Below are positions 33,860 through 43,614 of a DNA stretch of 64,000 nt, piece by piece (positions within the stretch are counted from its first letter, which is position 1; the number at the start of each line of letters is the position of its first letter). The notes below the pieces were generated by a model, which saw nothing but the letters and a program-made list of their open reading frames with translations, was not told where the DNA came from and searched no databases. Origin of the DNA: Halicephalobus mephisto (taxonomy: Eukaryota; Nematoda; Chromadorea; Rhabditida; Panagrolaimidae); assembly GCA_009193035.1 (NCBI GenBank), contig SWDT01000226.1, positions 1 to 64,000 on the forward strand, given 5' to 3'. Made by a program: the position numbers and the translations under genes.

Positions 33860-35490
33860 AAAGAGTTTTATTTTCATAAATAATTTGGAAAAATAACAAA
33901 AAAAATTATTAAAATACAATGAAAAAAGTTTTCGCGTTGAGACCTGTAGTCGTAAAATCGGAAAACACCAAAAAAGTTTTAAAATCACACTATTTTAAAA
34001 ATTAAAAATAAAAAAATTCTAAAATTTTTAAACTTTACAAATAGAACAAAAAGAAAAATTTAATAATTATTTAGATTAATAAAATTTCAATTATATTACC
34101 GTAATAAATAAAAATATTATAAAAATCAAAATATTTCGAAGTAAATTTCAGAAATTTTTCAATCGGGGACAAAAATTTAAATTTAATAATTATTTAATTT
34201 AGTGAAATTTTGATTATATTTTAATAAAAATAAATTTTATAAAATTCTAGAAAAAATATTTCGAAATAGATTTCGGAAATTTTCCAGTTAGGACAAAAAT
34301 TTAAATTTAATAATTATTTAATTTAGTGAAATTTTAATAATATTTTAATAAAAATAAATTTTATAAAATTCTGAAAAAAATATTTCGAAATAGATTCCTA
34401 AAATTTTCCAGTTGAGACAAAAACTGAAAATTTGTGTTTATATGGCTCTAGAAAGTCTCAAAAACACATCCAAAAAACAGAACCATCACGAGACAGAAAT
34501 TTAATTCACAAAAAATAATTTTAAAAAATTTAAAAATTTTATTATTGAAAAATTTCGACGAAGCTATCTTCGAAGAAATCCAATTTTTAATAACTTAATT
34601 CCATTGTTATATTTTTCAACATTCACAACAATAAAAAATTAAAGTTTAACTTATTTTTTCGATTTTTTCGATTTTTGTAAATTCCTGCTTTTTGAAAAAG
34701 AAAATTCTCGCGCGACCAATCTTCTCAAAACACGGAAGATGATCCTCGACTTGATTTGTTTGTCCCAAAAATCCCACTCTTTTTACAAACAATATTTTCT
34801 AAAATTTTTCCAAATTCAAAAAATCTTCTGTTTTTTATTTATTTGCAGCTGTTGTTTGATCGATCGCCGCAAAGGTGAAAAAATCAAAAAAGAAGGTGGA
34901 TTTTGAATGATTTTAAAATTTTTAAGAGAAACACTTGACGAATTTATCGATTTTTCTAACTTGTGGACAGAGGATTTGAACTTATGGTCGAGGGTCGTCT
35001 GGGAATTTGATGACGAAATGCTTCCGTAAAGGACAAATTTTGATTCAAACTTTGTCCGAAAAATTTACAGTTTACAATGTCGAAATCTAGGGATATAGGA
35101 AATCCGGACGAGGTGATCAAGATGTCATTCTAGGTCTGAAATCCATGAAATTTTGACAAATGAGTATTTTGAAAAAGATTTCTAAGAACAAAAAGTACAA
35201 TTTAAGATCGTTTTGTTATTTTTGAATTTTGTGGAACTTAAAAACTGAGAAAATTCTGAATTTTATGCAAAATTTACAATACTATGACTTAAGGACATGG
35301 TAGATCCAGATAATGTGATCAAAATATTATTATAGATTTAAAGTTCCCAGATTTCAAAAGTAAGTATTTTTGGAAACAGATTTCTAAGAACAGAAAGTGT
35401 AATCTTACATTTTTTGTTATTTTTGAATTTTCTGCAACTTAGAAACTCAGAAAAATAAAAAATTTCTTTGTTATACTTTTTTGATTTTTC
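33860..35490. repeat. A/T-rich region with short tandem units, no gene recognised
   Basis: 34090-34430 contains three ~125-nt units around TTTTCCAGTTGAGACAAAAA and AATTTAATAATTATTTAATTTAGTGAAATTTT. 35080-35420 contains two diverged copies of a ~190-nt block (ATCCGGACGAGGTGATCAAGATGTCATT and ATCCAGATAATGTGATCAAAATATTATT). Apart from the 26-nt candidate exon at 34849, nothing coding was seen. Confidence 0.5.
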
Positions 35491-35509
35491 AATATTTAGG
35501 AAGTTTAAA

Positions 35510-35800
35510 TTTCAGACTTCACGAGACCCGGGTTCGATTCCTGACCGAAGACCGGCAACTAGAAGCTTAGCCCACAAGCTGTTTGTAGGCTAAAGAAGCG
35601 AAGCCCTCTGCATATCTCTCATTAGAGGCCCGGTTGATCAAAAACAAACTAGATGATAAGAAGAATCCCAAGGTCCTAGGAACAGAAGGCTCACACCAAA
35701 GGATGAGTCGAATCAAAGGTACAAGGAGTTTAACTTTAGAATTGTTTGTGAACTTTGAATGTGCGATATGGGAATAAATAGAAATAGAAATTTCAGACTT
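35510..35800. mobile_element. possible tRNA-derived SINE fragment
   Basis: GACCCGGGTTCGATTCCTGACC carries an excellent pol III B-box (GGTTCGATTCC). It is followed by about 250 nt of non-repetitive sequence ending in a GGAATAAATAGAAATAGAAAT tail, the layout of a SINE. The A-box half is absent or degraded. Confidence 0.35.
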
Positions 35801-35998
35801 CAATCTTCTCGGTACTTGCTTGATTCCAGTATATCAAAAACTCCAACTTTGATTTCAATCAAAAAGTGTAATATTTGTCAATAAAGAATTTCAATAAAAT
35901 TGTATTAAAATAATTAGTTGTTATTCAGTTCATAAAATTAATTTTTATGATTTTTTCATTTGAAATTTTCATGATAATTATTGTCGATGCTCAGTTAC

Positions 35999-36404
35999 TA
36001 CACAAAAAAAAAGCGTAACTTTTGGTACAGTAACTGTCGGATCGTGATTAGTGGTTCCTGATCCGCATGTAGACGAAAAATATATAAAAACAACTTTATG
36101 GGGCCGAAGATACGAGATAAATCACAACTCTATAAAATTATTACGTAATCTTAAAATTCCCGCCAACCCGCAATCGTACAAATTTCATTGATCCTTAGGG
36201 TATTTCCCTTCGGGACCAAAGTTATACAAGCTTCCACTCAAATAGATAGTGCCCGATCCAACAATAACAAATAGAAATCGTCACTATTATGTTTTATTTT
36301 TCGTCACAAATGTCAAATATTTATGAAAAATGTGACGATTGTGTCATATTTTTGCTATATTTCGCAATTATTACAGGGACAAAAGTTACGCTTTTTTTGT
36401 GTGT
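35999..36404. mobile_element. MITE-like element interrupted by a second 230-bp insertion
   Basis: The ends (ACACAAAAAAAAAGCGTAACTTTTG ... CAAAAGTTACGCTTTTTTTGTGT) and inner sequence match the intact element at 23243-23454. Between 36035 and 36264 lies foreign sequence starting TGTCGGATCG and ending CGATCCAACAA, i.e. short imperfect inverted ends. It is flanked by TAAC on both sides; removing it restores CAGTAACAAATA, as in the intact copy. Confidence 0.72.
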
Positions 36405-36584
36405 AAGAATCTTTAATTTTAGACTATTGTTGTACTTCAAATTTGCGTAATTAAACCACAATCAGACACACTTTATGTTTAATATCTCACGAAAATCACA
36501 AAGTACAATTTACTACATTTTCACTTATATAGTTATATTAAAAGTAAAATATTCTTTTTTATTTGTCCAAAGATGAATTTTTTT

Positions 36585-36708
36585 ATCAATCAACGTTTTC
36601 TTCGATTGCCGCACCTTGAATAAATAACGGTGGGACATGATTTGTACTATTGATCGTTGATTGTTTCTCTTGATAATTACAAAGTATCGTTATTTTTCTA
36701 TCAACAAC
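36585..36708 (+). promoter_or_regulatory. shared upstream element of the three-gene family, copy 1
   Basis: Relative to the ATG at 36709 there are matches to the other two genes: GCCGCACCTTG, then CTATTGATCGTTGATTGT and TCTTGATAATTACAAAGTATCG. It contains TGATAA, the GATA-factor site typical of nematode intestinal promoters, about 35 nt before the ATG. Confidence 0.45.
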
Positions 36709-38169
36709 ATGCCTGAAATACTAGGTCGTGAATGTAAACTCGGATGGGGATATAATGTCTCCCTAAATCGATTTATGCCTGTGGAAAAAGAACTGTCTAA
36801 TGTTAAATCCGAAATTACCAAATATATCGATGGATGTAATTTTCATCATTTGTCGAGCAACAGACTTCCGTATGACGTCGGCATATTTGATACAAAACGG
36901 CCCTTTTATTGGATATCTTTCAATTTTCCAAATATTCTTTTGGAAAAAAGTTACAAAAAGTTCCGTGACTTCCTCATAATCTTCGATGATCAAGAATATT
37001 GGGGATTTGATTGCTTTATCATTGGACGAAGAGAAACATATGAGAATCAACTAAATTATCCACTCAACTGTGATCGTTTTGTCAATGAAATTAAATATGG
37101 AGTTCGATTATGGGTGATTTTTCCACGAAAAGAATTCCCCAAGGAAAAAGATGAGGTTTGATTCATTATGGAAATGTTTAATGATAAATAATTATAGGTA
37201 GCAATCTTATTTAATAATAGAACTTTTAGTAAAACTCAGGAGATGGTCAAATGTAAAGTTTTGGTCAACTATAATGAAGTTAAAGAAATGACCATACATG
37301 AGCTTATGAACGACATACAGAAATTAGAAAAAGGAGATCAACTTGAGCAGAATATTCCTATATTATTCTACTGCAAAACCTTGACTGAGAATTTTCAAAA
37401 AACAAGTATCAACAACCAACAAGACGTAGTGAATTTTCTCTCATCTTTATATAGCGTCTATAGGAAGATTGAAATCAAAATGGAAAACGCGGGATGTCCG
37501 AATATTATTCCGGATATTATATCAGAAGAAAACTCATTTGTCAACATCTGTGCCAAACTTGCTGATGCCAAGAAAAATTTCAAATCAGAAAAAAATAACA
37601 ACTTTTTGAAACTATATCCGGTGTTGAAGAACCTATTTTTCTGTTATACTGATTATATCAGATTGTCCATGGAGCAGGAAAATAACATAGATGAGGGGGA
37701 CCACCTTCCAGGAACTCTAGATGAATTAGAATCTTGGTTTCGTCAACTAAATACGTGGTTACCAAGAAAAGTCAACGGAAAATGGAGAAATCAAATGGAT
37801 TCATTTATTGGAACTCCTATTGGATTTGGACAAGTTATCAAAAGACTTCGCAAAACGACTAAATTCAAAAATTCCGTTGTAATTAATGATTATGAGCAAA
37901 CGGAACCATATATCGGAGAAGGGGATAAGAAAGTTCTTTTCGGATTTGTCGACATGGAACGAGCAAAAGAAATATATGTTCTAGGTAATACAATTTTACT
38001 TTTGTCGCCATGTCCTGAAAAGTGTTCTGAGGATCCCAGGACTTGGATATGCACCAAGTGCGGCGACTTTGTGTCCCATAGAGAAAAAATAACGCTTTTC
38101 TGTTCTTGTGGATCGAAAGAATACAATAACAAACAATTCATCTGTCATCATCCAAGTCATCGACAATAA
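36709..38169 (+). CDS. paralogue 1 of a novel SNTX-like / zinc-ribbon family
   Basis: Exons 36709-37155 and 37198-38169 (42-nt intron, phase 0; 472 aa). The start is fixed by the conserved opening of the paralogues (MP..xGRECxLGWGYN). The N-terminal ~150 residues carry that block, an IPV/MPV segment and a later CDRFVNEIKYGVRLWVIFPRKEFP segment. Together these recall the N-terminal fold of stonustoxin-like (SNTX, MACPF/CDC-related) proteins; this is inference from motif memory. The middle (LSSLYSVYRKIEIKMENAG to LRLSMEQ) is mainly helical. Then come a W-F-R-Q-L-N segment and KKVLFGFVDME. The C-terminus has paired cysteines: CPEKC, WICTKCG, FCSCGS, ICHHPSH, probably binding zinc. No signal peptide or transmembrane helix is seen, so the product is probably cytosolic. 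The specific function is unknown. Confidence 0.85.
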
Positions 38170-38457
38170 AGCTCAAAGTACTGTCAAGAAGGTTAAATTT
38201 TAAAAGGTTCAAAAATTGTCTTAATTTTGGGTCCGATCTGAATATGTGTGTTGATCAACTAGATAAAGATTCTTTTTGTTGTTTTAACTACTGTAAAAAA
38301 GAATAAAGAAATGCCTAACAGTTGTTGAGATAGTAGGAGTCCATAGCATTCACTTTGACGAAAGAGTCTACCATAAGGGATTAAACAGAGCTTTCGGTAT
38401 TTGTCTTGAACAACTTTTGATTGATATCTTTATTCTACGATAAAAAGCTTATATACA

Positions 38458-38777
38458 CAGTATAACTTGGATATAAGATACCCCCGCTATAACATATCTC
38501 TTGTTATAGAATACGGCGTGAGTGAGTTTGGTTAGTCTGCCTTCAAATTTACCTCGTTATAATATATTCTTTTGTATAACATATGCTTTGCCCGGTTTCG
38601 GGGTATCTTATATCCAAGTTTCACTGTATATAGAACTAGGTATTTTGTAATTATTTTAAAGAAAATAAAATATTATACAGTAGAACTTGGATATGATACC
38701 CCCACTATAATATATCCTTTGTTATGAGATTCGCTTTGGCCGGTCCCAAGAGGGTATCTTATATCCAAGTTTCACTG
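38458..38777. mobile_element. two MITEs with pogo/Tigger-like terminal inverted repeats
   Basis: Element 1 (about 38458-38626) and element 2 (about 38679-38777) both have ends CAGT(A)(T/G)AACTTGGATAT and ATATCCAAGTTTCACTG. Element 2 is flanked by TA on both sides. The CAGTG(A)AACTT start and TA duplication are typical of pogo-type Tc1/mariner derivatives. Neither encodes a transposase. Confidence 0.65.
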
Positions 38778-38789
38778 TATTATAAAAAT

Positions 38790-39270
38790 CTGCGAATCAA
38801 GAACGAAGTTTGTAGTTCACCTCGTTTAGGGATCTTATAATATGAATCGGATAAATAACACAAGTCCTTAATATCAGCAAGAAGATCAGTACAATGAATA
38901 ATAGCACACTGACTAATAATAAAGCATATCATTGACATAATCATTGTTTACGCTACAGTATGACAATCCTTGAGATGCCAGAGTTGTTTATTCCAAGAAT
39001 ACGCTTTACTAGGATTGATTCTTCCACAACCAAGTAAAAAACTTTTTATTATTCATTTGCTAATTTATCGATTTTCTTTTTGTACTAGATTGGTTGTTTA
39101 ATTCCTTTTTTAAACTTATAGAATAAAAGATTTTATTTATCATGATGATATTCTATCTAATTTTGATATAAGTAAGCTGATATTGTATATAATAAATGCT
39201 ACTTAGTTATAAAAAATTACAAATGGAATGTTTGAAGCAATCTTTGGTTCTTGTTGATGCGTGGAGTAGG
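38790..39270. other. intergenic, nothing recognised
   Basis: A/T-rich single-copy-looking sequence lies between the two MITEs and the Gly-rich peptide gene. No coding frame, RNA gene or clear repeat was seen. Confidence 0.4.
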
Positions 39271-39277
39271 ATAGGAT

Positions 39278-39655
39278 TTAGCGTCCGAGACCAAGTCCAG
39301 CAGTGAGAGGGACTCCGGCTGAAATGATCCAGATCACGGTACTTTAAAAAACAAGAAATAGCTTTGAATCCCAAAGATTTCCGAATTTTAAAATATTGAA
39401 AACATTGATTTCAAAGCTGTTTAAGAAGTTTATTTTATTTACAATTTATTTTTTCACGGTGATATGGTACTTACCGACATTTCCTCCGAGACCGGTGTTG
39501 GTCCCATAGCCTTGGTTACCGTAATAGCCGGTGTTGGCATTGGCTCCCATGGAGGCGAGAGGGGTACGGGCCCCGAGACCCAGTCCGAGTTGAGGCATGG
39601 CCGATCCGAAGACAGCCAGAAGAAGAACACCGAAGAAAACGAACAACTTGACCAT
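39278..39655 (-). CDS. small secreted glycine-rich peptide precursor
   Basis: Exons 39655-39475 and 39318-39278 are joined in phase 1 across a 156-nt intron with GTAAGT and TTTCAG signals, giving 73 residues. Residues 1-19 are a clean signal peptide (MVKLFVFFGVLLLAVFGSA). The rest is rich in Gly, Asn, Leu and Tyr: LGLGLGARTPLASM, then GYYGNQGYGTN, ending LTAGLGLGR. Such short Gly/Tyr-rich secreted peptides are common in nematodes as neuropeptide-like or antimicrobial peptides and cuticle components; I cannot tell which. No dibasic processing sites stand out. It lies on the opposite strand between paralogues 1 and 2 of the novel family. Confidence 0.8.
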
Positions 39656-39729
39656 TTTGAAGTTTTCGATAAAATCACAACTTTAGGAGTTCCTTTTATA
39701 TCCAAATCTCCTCATTGACGTAGGAGATA

Positions 39730-41380
39730 TTTCGGCAAAGAAGGTCATTGATCAGAGGAATTAGACAACAATGTTCGTAGGTTGCATAACAAAAATTTTT
39801 TATTTAATGAAGGTGGAGTGACGTAGAGATGTGTTTTCGTCAAAAACTGAAGTTTTGATTTGTCTTCGCTGAACGTGATCGGGAGTAATTCTGCGAATTA
39901 AACCTGCAAATGATCTGAATTTTGACGTAGATAAATTGCTTCATGAATTTAAAAAAAAGAATTATTTTAAATATGAATGGAATTTCGAAAAATTTAATTT
40001 CGATTTCTGCTTCTATGGGATTCTGGATAATTTTTGAACTTTTTGTAAACAGAAAATAAGAAAAAATTTTTATTATTAATTTCAAGATGAAGATTAATAT
40101 TTTTTGATGAACAAAATGATGACAAATTTGACTTTTTTAATGAACAATTTTTAAAATGATGATTGTGATTAAAATCAAATTATTCAAGAAAAAAATATTT
40201 CTGAAAATTTCTGATAAAAATTAAGAAAAAAGTTAATTTCGGAATATTTAAAATACCGACTACATTCTCTGTTCGACATCAATTAAATAATTTTTTAATT
40301 ACTTTTTTAGAATTCTATTTGGACTAAAATTAAATATTTTTAAATATTTGTTTCAATTTTTATTGATTCTAAAAATATAAAACTGACAAAAAACTTAATT
40401 TTTTTTGAAATTAAAAACAAAAAAAATTAATTCGAATATTTTTGAAAAGAATTGTTTGTTTTTGAAATAATTTAAAATTTATATTTTTATTTTTAAAAAT
40501 ATTCTGACAATGAAGTATCATAATTTACTGCTTAGTAAAGTAACTGTAAGTTTATTTTTCTTCTTGTTTGTGATTTAAGTTGACTGGTTACTGTTAATCC
40601 TTCGAAGAGAACCTTTATTTGTAATCAGAGTATTACAAACAAAATACAAAAACAACAACTAGGATTCGAGACTATATATAAAAACAGTTACTACAATCAT
40701 TCGTGTCGGGACCAACGTTCCTATTCAAGGGCAACTTGGCAGCTAATCCACGTGTCCATGAACGGTTATTAGAAGAAGAAATAAGAACACATACGAAAGT
40801 GTTTTGAAAACGATGATCCTGAATGAAGAAGTTTTAGATAAAAAACATAGGAAGAACTCCATAAAAATACACTTGCTATGACTGCCACAGTTTAAATGGG
40901 GATACTGTGTAATCTAAGATCATGTCATCCCGTCAATGCTGGAGCTAAATGATTGTCGATTCAGTCAAAGATTGTGTCAGCAGCAAAAAAAGCGAACGAA
41001 CCTTTATGTTTCACAATTAATATATCTGATTCGCGCTTTATATTTTATAATATTTGCAATACTTTTAAATAATCATAATGTATTATGTTTTATATTTGCT
41101 TTATTGTGTTTTTTTGTAATTGTCGTTTTATTTTGTATGTGTTTGGTTTAATTATCCAAGTTTGAAGGATCAATAAAGAAACCAATACTAATCAGTAATA
41201 AAAAGATTTAATAAGTTTAATAATGATGATGATCCTGAATGAAAACTTAGAAAACTCCACTTATAATACTATTTCTTTATAATCATTTATATTTCATTAA
41301 TTTGTACTTTGTAAATTACAGTAAAACAAATAATTTATGTAGTACTTTAATGAATCGATTTTATTTTCTTGTTTATCATT
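39730..41380. other. intergenic region upstream of paralogue 2
   Basis: Mostly A/T-rich. A lone CATTCGTGTCGGGACC motif near 40700 matches the array at 21825-22560, and GGTTTAATTATCCAAGTTTGAAGG near 41145 matches the 33-kb repeat. An ATG frame at 40936-41151 encodes a hydrophobic 71-residue peptide, but its composition fits chance in A/T-rich DNA. Confidence 0.4.
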
Positions 41381-41399
41381 TTTACTCCGGAGTTTCCTG

Positions 41400-41525
41400 A
41401 TGAACGTTATCAATTGTTAACCGCACCTCGTATAACCGGCAAGGAAGGACAATTAATCTATGATATCGGTTATTGATTGTCTTTTCGGATAATTACAAAA
41501 CGCCAATTTTATTTACGTTATTAAA
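41400..41525 (+). promoter_or_regulatory. shared upstream element of the three-gene family, copy 2
   Basis: Contains ATCAATTGTTAACCGCACCTCGT, then GGTTATTGATTGTCTTTTCGGATAATTACAAAA before the ATG at 41526. The order and spacing of these blocks match copies 1 and 3. Confidence 0.45.
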
Positions 41526-43095
41526 ATGCCTCGAGCATTCGGCCGTGAATGTGAACTTGGATGGGGATATAATGAATCTCTGGATTCTCTGATACCTGTG
41601 GACATAGAGCCATTTGATGTCAAATCGGAATATCCTCGTTGTGTCTGGAGACAACTTCTTTATGAATTATTTAATGATGGTCAAATGGACTTTAAAGGTA
41701 TAAACAATAATAGTCACTTGCGTTTTTGGATACCTAAGGATTCTCCAAGTATTCTTTTGGAAGAGAGTTGGAAGAAGTTTTGCGAGTTTCAACTTGTCCT
41801 CGATAATGAGGAAGATTGGGGAGTTTATTTCTACATTGTTAGAGAGAGGAAAGAATGTAGAAACTTACAGTATCTACAGTATCTATCGTACTGTAGTCAT
41901 GCTGTCAGCGGAATTCACTATGGAATAGAATTATGGGTACGTTTCCCACAAAGTGGATTTCCAAAAGATGCAGAAAAAGTTAGTTTTACCATTAAAGTTG
42001 TTGATCAAACATCAATCATAGGTGGGGAATATACTTGAGAAGAAAGATCTCACTGAGGCCCAGAAGATGGTCAAATGTAAAGTTCTTGTCAATTATAGTG
42101 AGATTAAAAAAATGACTTTGGGGGAACTGATGGATGACATGAAGTTACTGGAAGAAGGGAATCATTCTAATCAAAATATTCCTATACAATTTCTCTGTGA
42201 GAAGTTGAATGGAAATTTTCAAGGAACAATCATCAACAATAAGGACGAATTTATAAATTTCGTCTCATCTTTATATAGCGTCTATAGGAAGATTGAAATC
42301 AAAATGGAAAACGCGGGATGTCCGAATATTCTTCCGGATATTATATCAGAAGAAAACTCATTTGTCAACATCTGTGCCAAACTTGTTGGAATTAAAGAAA
42401 ATTTTGAGTATTTCAAAATATATGATAACACCAACTTTTTGAAACTATATCCAGTGTTGAAGAACCTATTTTTCTGTTATACTGATTATATCAGATTGTC
42501 CATGGAGCAAGGAAATAACATAGATGAGGGGGACCACCTTCCAGGAACTACAGATGATCTAAGAAATTGGCTTTACCACTTAAATAGATGGTTTCCAGTA
42601 GAGATCAATGGAAATTGGGAAAACTGCTACGGTAGCTTTATCAAGATTCCTCCAGGATTTGGAGAAGTTCTTGATACACTTCGTGAGACAGTTAAATTCG
42701 AGGATTATGTTATAAAGAGTGACAATGAAATAAGTGAACCATATATTGTAGAAAATTGGAAGAATAAATTTCTTTTCGGATTCGTCGACATGAAAGGAGC
42801 AACAAAAACAGATATCCCAAATGATACAACTATATTTAAATCTGAATGTCCAGAAGAATGTACTCCGGATCTCAGGATCTGGATCTGCACCAAATGCGGG
42901 GATTTCGTTTTTCATAAAGGAAAAAGAACACTTTTCTGTTCTTGTGGATCGAAAAAATACAAAGATAAGTTGCTTATTTGTCACCATTCAAGTCATCGAC
43001 AGAAAAATCCGAATGAGAATATTCATGTATCTCGGATTTGTGAAGATATGGAAAATGTAGAAATTTTCAATTCTGATGAAAACAGCATTTACTGA
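41526..43095 (+). CDS. paralogue 2 of the novel SNTX-like / zinc-ribbon family
   Basis: Exons 41526-41978 and 42022-43095 (43-nt intron, phase 0; 508 aa). It opens MPRAFGRECELGWGYN, followed by SLIPV, and keeps HAVSGIHYGIELWVRFPQ near the end of exon 1. In exon 2, VGNILEKKDLTEAQK leads into MVKCKVLVNYSEIKKMT, shared with the other two. The helical middle is nearly identical to paralogue 1 at the DNA level (about 42263-42390 and 42430-42545). The C-terminal module (CPEEC, WICTKCGDF, FCSCGS, ICHHSSH) is nearly identical to paralogue 3. About 30 extra residues follow the last His. Exon 1 is the most diverged part. No signal peptide or membrane segment is present. Confidence 0.85.
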
Positions 43096-43109
43096 AAAGA
43101 CTGAAGAAT

Positions 43110-43490
43110 CCAAAGACAAGGAAGAGCAGATAATTCAAAGATGAACAAGGAATCTACTGTCCCTGAATTTAAATTTTTGGTAAATATAAAATATCTTATG
43201 TTTTCTATTATCACGTAACATTTTATGGATATATGTTTGAATCGGCTTAATGATCCGATTTTAAAGCAAGGGAAATAAAACTGTTTGATAATATATGTGC
43301 AAAAATAAGGACTTAAATTGTAATAATATCAATTTCTTTAAAATCATCTTGAAAGATAATGTGCCTAGGTTTAGTCGATTTCATACTTGTAAATCATAAT
43401 GAAATAATAAATTTGTACATGATTTCCCAATATACCAAGTTTTATTCGACTTCATTCAATTGACTAACATACTTTTTTGAAGTTTCATGA
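43110..43490. other. spacer between paralogues 2 and 3
   Basis: About 500 bp of A/T-rich sequence separates the stop of paralogue 2 from the ATG of paralogue 3. AATAAA-like signals occur near 43275 and 43405. No repeat or RNA gene is seen. This spacing is longer than in a typical nematode operon, so the genes probably have their own promoters. Confidence 0.4.
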
Positions 43491-43492
43491 TG

Positions 43493-43614
43493 AAAATTAT
43501 CAATTGTTAGACGCACTCGTGCAATCAGCAAACAAGCGTAGTTGGTCTATAGTATTGATTATTGCTTTCCTCTTCAGGTAATTATAAAATACTAATATTG
43601 TTTTCATTTCTAAG
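43493..43614 (+). promoter_or_regulatory. shared upstream element of the three-gene family, copy 3
   Basis: Contains ATTATCAATTGTTAGACGCACTCGT, then GTATTGATTATTGCTTTCC and TTCAGGTAATTATAAAATAC before the ATG at 43615. It matches copy 2 best over ATCAATTGTTA. The GATAA core of copies 1 and 2 is changed to GTAA. Confidence 0.42.

Noticed and set aside
36661..36708. Upstream in-frame extension of paralogue 1
   Set aside because: It would start at TTG; the ATG at 36709 aligns with the starts of the two paralogues.
40936..41151. 71-residue hydrophobic frame with an ATG
   Set aside because: Runs of Ile/Phe/Leu are expected from T-rich sequence; no signal-peptide plus mature-protein pattern and partly overlaps a dispersed repeat.
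42580..42987. 135-residue minus-strand frame
   Set aside because: Shadow of paralogue 2 exon 2; similar shadows occur opposite the other paralogues.
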